Position numbers and translations under genes: made by a program
Part shown: piece by piece, positions 5,400 to 6,493 of the stretch
How the letters are laid out: each line of letters begins with the position of its first letter
Position numbering within the stretch: the stretch's first letter is position 1
Source: Treponema sp.
GTDB taxonomy: Bacteria > Spirochaetota > Spirochaetia > Treponematales > Breznakiellaceae
Assembly: GCA_031264395.1 (NCBI GenBank)
Contig: JAISEB010000073.1
Location: 1 to 6,493 of the forward strand
Direction: 5' to 3'
DNA length: 6,493 nucleotides
Notes under the pieces: model-generated
The model's input: the letters and a program-made list of their open reading frames with translations, nothing else
Database searches by the model: none
What the model was told of the DNA's origin: nothing

Positions 5400-6493
5400 A
5401 TGGCGAAAGTAGAATTAAAAGGCATTTCAAAGGTTTATGAAGGCAATGTCCGGGCAGTGGACAATGCCAACATCGTGGTTGAAGACAAGGAATTTGTCGT
5501 TTTTGTTGGTCCGTCAGGATGCGGCAAGTCGACCACTCTTCGTATGGTCGCCGGTCTTGAGGACATTACCGAAGGTGAGCTCTACATAGACGGCGAATTG
5601 ATGAACGATGTTCCCCCCAAGGACAGGAACATCGCCATGGTTTTCCAGAATTACGCCCTGTACCCCCACATGACGGTATTCGAAAACATGGCTTTCGGGC
5701 TTCGGATCAAGAAAGTCGAAAAATCGGAGATCAACCGCCGTGTCCACGAGGCCGCGAGGATTCTGGATATCGAAAAATTCCTCGACCGCAAGCCCAAGGC
5801 CCTTTCGGGAGGCCAGCGCCAGCGGGTCGCGGTCGGCCGGGCCATTGTCCGGAACCCCAAGGTTTTCCTTTTCGACGAACCCCTTTCCAACCTGGACGCC
5901 AAACTCCGGGTGCAGATGCGGGCCGAGCTTTCCGACCTCCACCTCAGGCTTAACGCCACGATGATCTACGTTACCCATGACCAGGTGGAAGCCATGACCA
6001 TGGCGAACAAGATCGTCGTTATGAAGGACGGAAAGATCCAGCAGATTGGTTCTCCCCTCTACCTGTACAACCATCCGGTCAACAAATTTGTCGCCGGGTT
6101 CATCGGCTCCCCCCCCATGAACTTCCTCACCGTCAAGGTCTCGGAAAAAGGCGGTTCGGTGGTTCTTGAAGAAGGTTCTTTTGAGGTAAAACCGGCTCCT
6201 TCGCATGTGGAGTACCTTAAAAAGTACCTGGGCAAGGAGATCTTCTTTGGCATCAGGCCCGAGGATCTTGCCTTTGACGAGAAGGGCAAGGGGGAAAACA
6301 GTTTCTCCGTGAAGATTACCGTCGTTGAGCCTCTGGGCGCCGACATACACCTGTGGCTTACCACCGTTACCCAGCCCCTGGTCGCCCGTACCGAACCCCA
6401 TCATGAGTTCAAGGTTGGCGACAGCGTCAGCTTTGTTCCCCGCATGGAAAAGGCCCGGTACTTCGACAAGGAGACGGAACTTTCCATACTTGC
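5400..6493 (+). CDS. msmX: Sugar ABC transporter ATP-binding protein, MsmX/UgpC/MalK type, 3' end missing
   Basis: The 364 visible residues form a nearly complete carbohydrate-importer (CUT1) ATPase, which hydrolyses ATP at the inner face of the membrane to drive sugar or glycerol-phosphate uptake. Motifs seen: Walker A GPSGCGKST (37-45, K43), Q-loop VFQNYALYPHM (81-91, Q83), signature LSGGQ (135-139), Walker B VFLFDE (155-160), D-loop SNLD (163-166) and H-loop H193. The C-terminal part is the MalK-like regulatory (OB-fold/TOBE) domain, with GSPPMNF (236-242) and IRPED (285-289). Family members are about 365-375 residues, so only a few codons are lost at the window end. No permease or binding-protein genes are visible upstream, and the gene has its own promoter. 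That fits an ATPase shared by several importers, as MsmX is in Bacillus, although transporter genes could follow downstream. The exact substrate cannot be told from the sequence, and ugpC or malK are equally possible names. Confidence 0.95.
   Translation, partial: MAKVELKGISKVYEGNVRAVDNANIVVEDKEFVVFVGPSGCGKSTTLRMVAGLEDITEGELYIDGELMNDVPPKDRNIAMVFQNYALYPHMTVFENMAFGLRIKKVEKSEINRRVHEAARILDIEKFLDRKPKALSGGQRQRVAVGRAIVRNPKVFLFDEPLSNLDAKLRVQMRAELSDLHLRLNATMIYVTHDQVEAMTMANKIVVMKDGKIQQIGSPLYLYNHPVNKFVAGFIGSPPMNFLTVKVSEKGGSVVLEEGSFEVKPAPSHVEYLKKYLGKEIFFGIRPEDLAFDEKGKGENSFSVKITVVEPLGADIHLWLTTVTQPLVARTEPHHEFKVGDSVSFVPRMEKARYFDKETELSIL

Noticed and set aside
5514..6404. A 296-codon minus-strand open frame over the ABC ATPase gene
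   Set aside because: The plus-strand frame has every ABC motif, a promoter and a strong SD; the antisense product resembles nothing known.

Overview
The window looks like a core chromosomal stretch from a moderately GC-rich spirochaete, most likely a Treponema relative. This rests on remembered resemblance of the short SMC protein and of the EutT-like cobalamin adenosyltransferase to treponemal homologues, on the TTG start of smc, and on the G/C-rich third codon positions. The genus-level guess is inference. No phage, transposon, CRISPR or RNA gene was seen.

Layout. Positions 2-931 (+) hold the 3' part of a gene for a TPR protein fused to a Suppressor-of-fused (SUFU) domain. It is followed almost directly by a short EutT-like cobalamin adenosyltransferase gene (942-1436, +). 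The start and the stop of this second gene each sit inside a short tandem duplication, of 14 bp and 10 bp. After 17 bp comes the end of a convergent two-gene unit on the minus strand: smc (5094-2101) followed by a YhhN/TMEM86-type membrane protein gene (2104-1454), joined by a 4-bp ATGA stop/start overlap. A 305-bp AT-rich region (5095-5399) separates smc from a divergent msmX/ugpC-type sugar-ABC ATPase gene (5400 to the window end, +), which lacks only its last few codons.

How the genes work together. Apart from the smc-yhhN coupling there is no evidence of one shared pathway. SMC acts in chromosome compaction and segregation, YhhN-family proteins act on membrane ether lipids, the adenosyltransferase makes coenzyme B12, and the MsmX-like protein powers carbohydrate importers. 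The msmX-type gene has its own strong sigma70-like promoter (TTGACA, 17 bp, TATGCT) and a good ribosome binding site, as expected for an ATPase shared by several transporters.

The most unusual points are: an SMC of only 997 residues whose central segment does not look like the canonical SMC hinge; a TPR-SUFU fusion, from a superfamily known to include toxin-immunity proteins; duplicated gene-boundary sequences around the adenosyltransferase gene; and repeated AACATA half-sites in the smc/msmX divergent region. I do not see a clearly new multi-gene system here.
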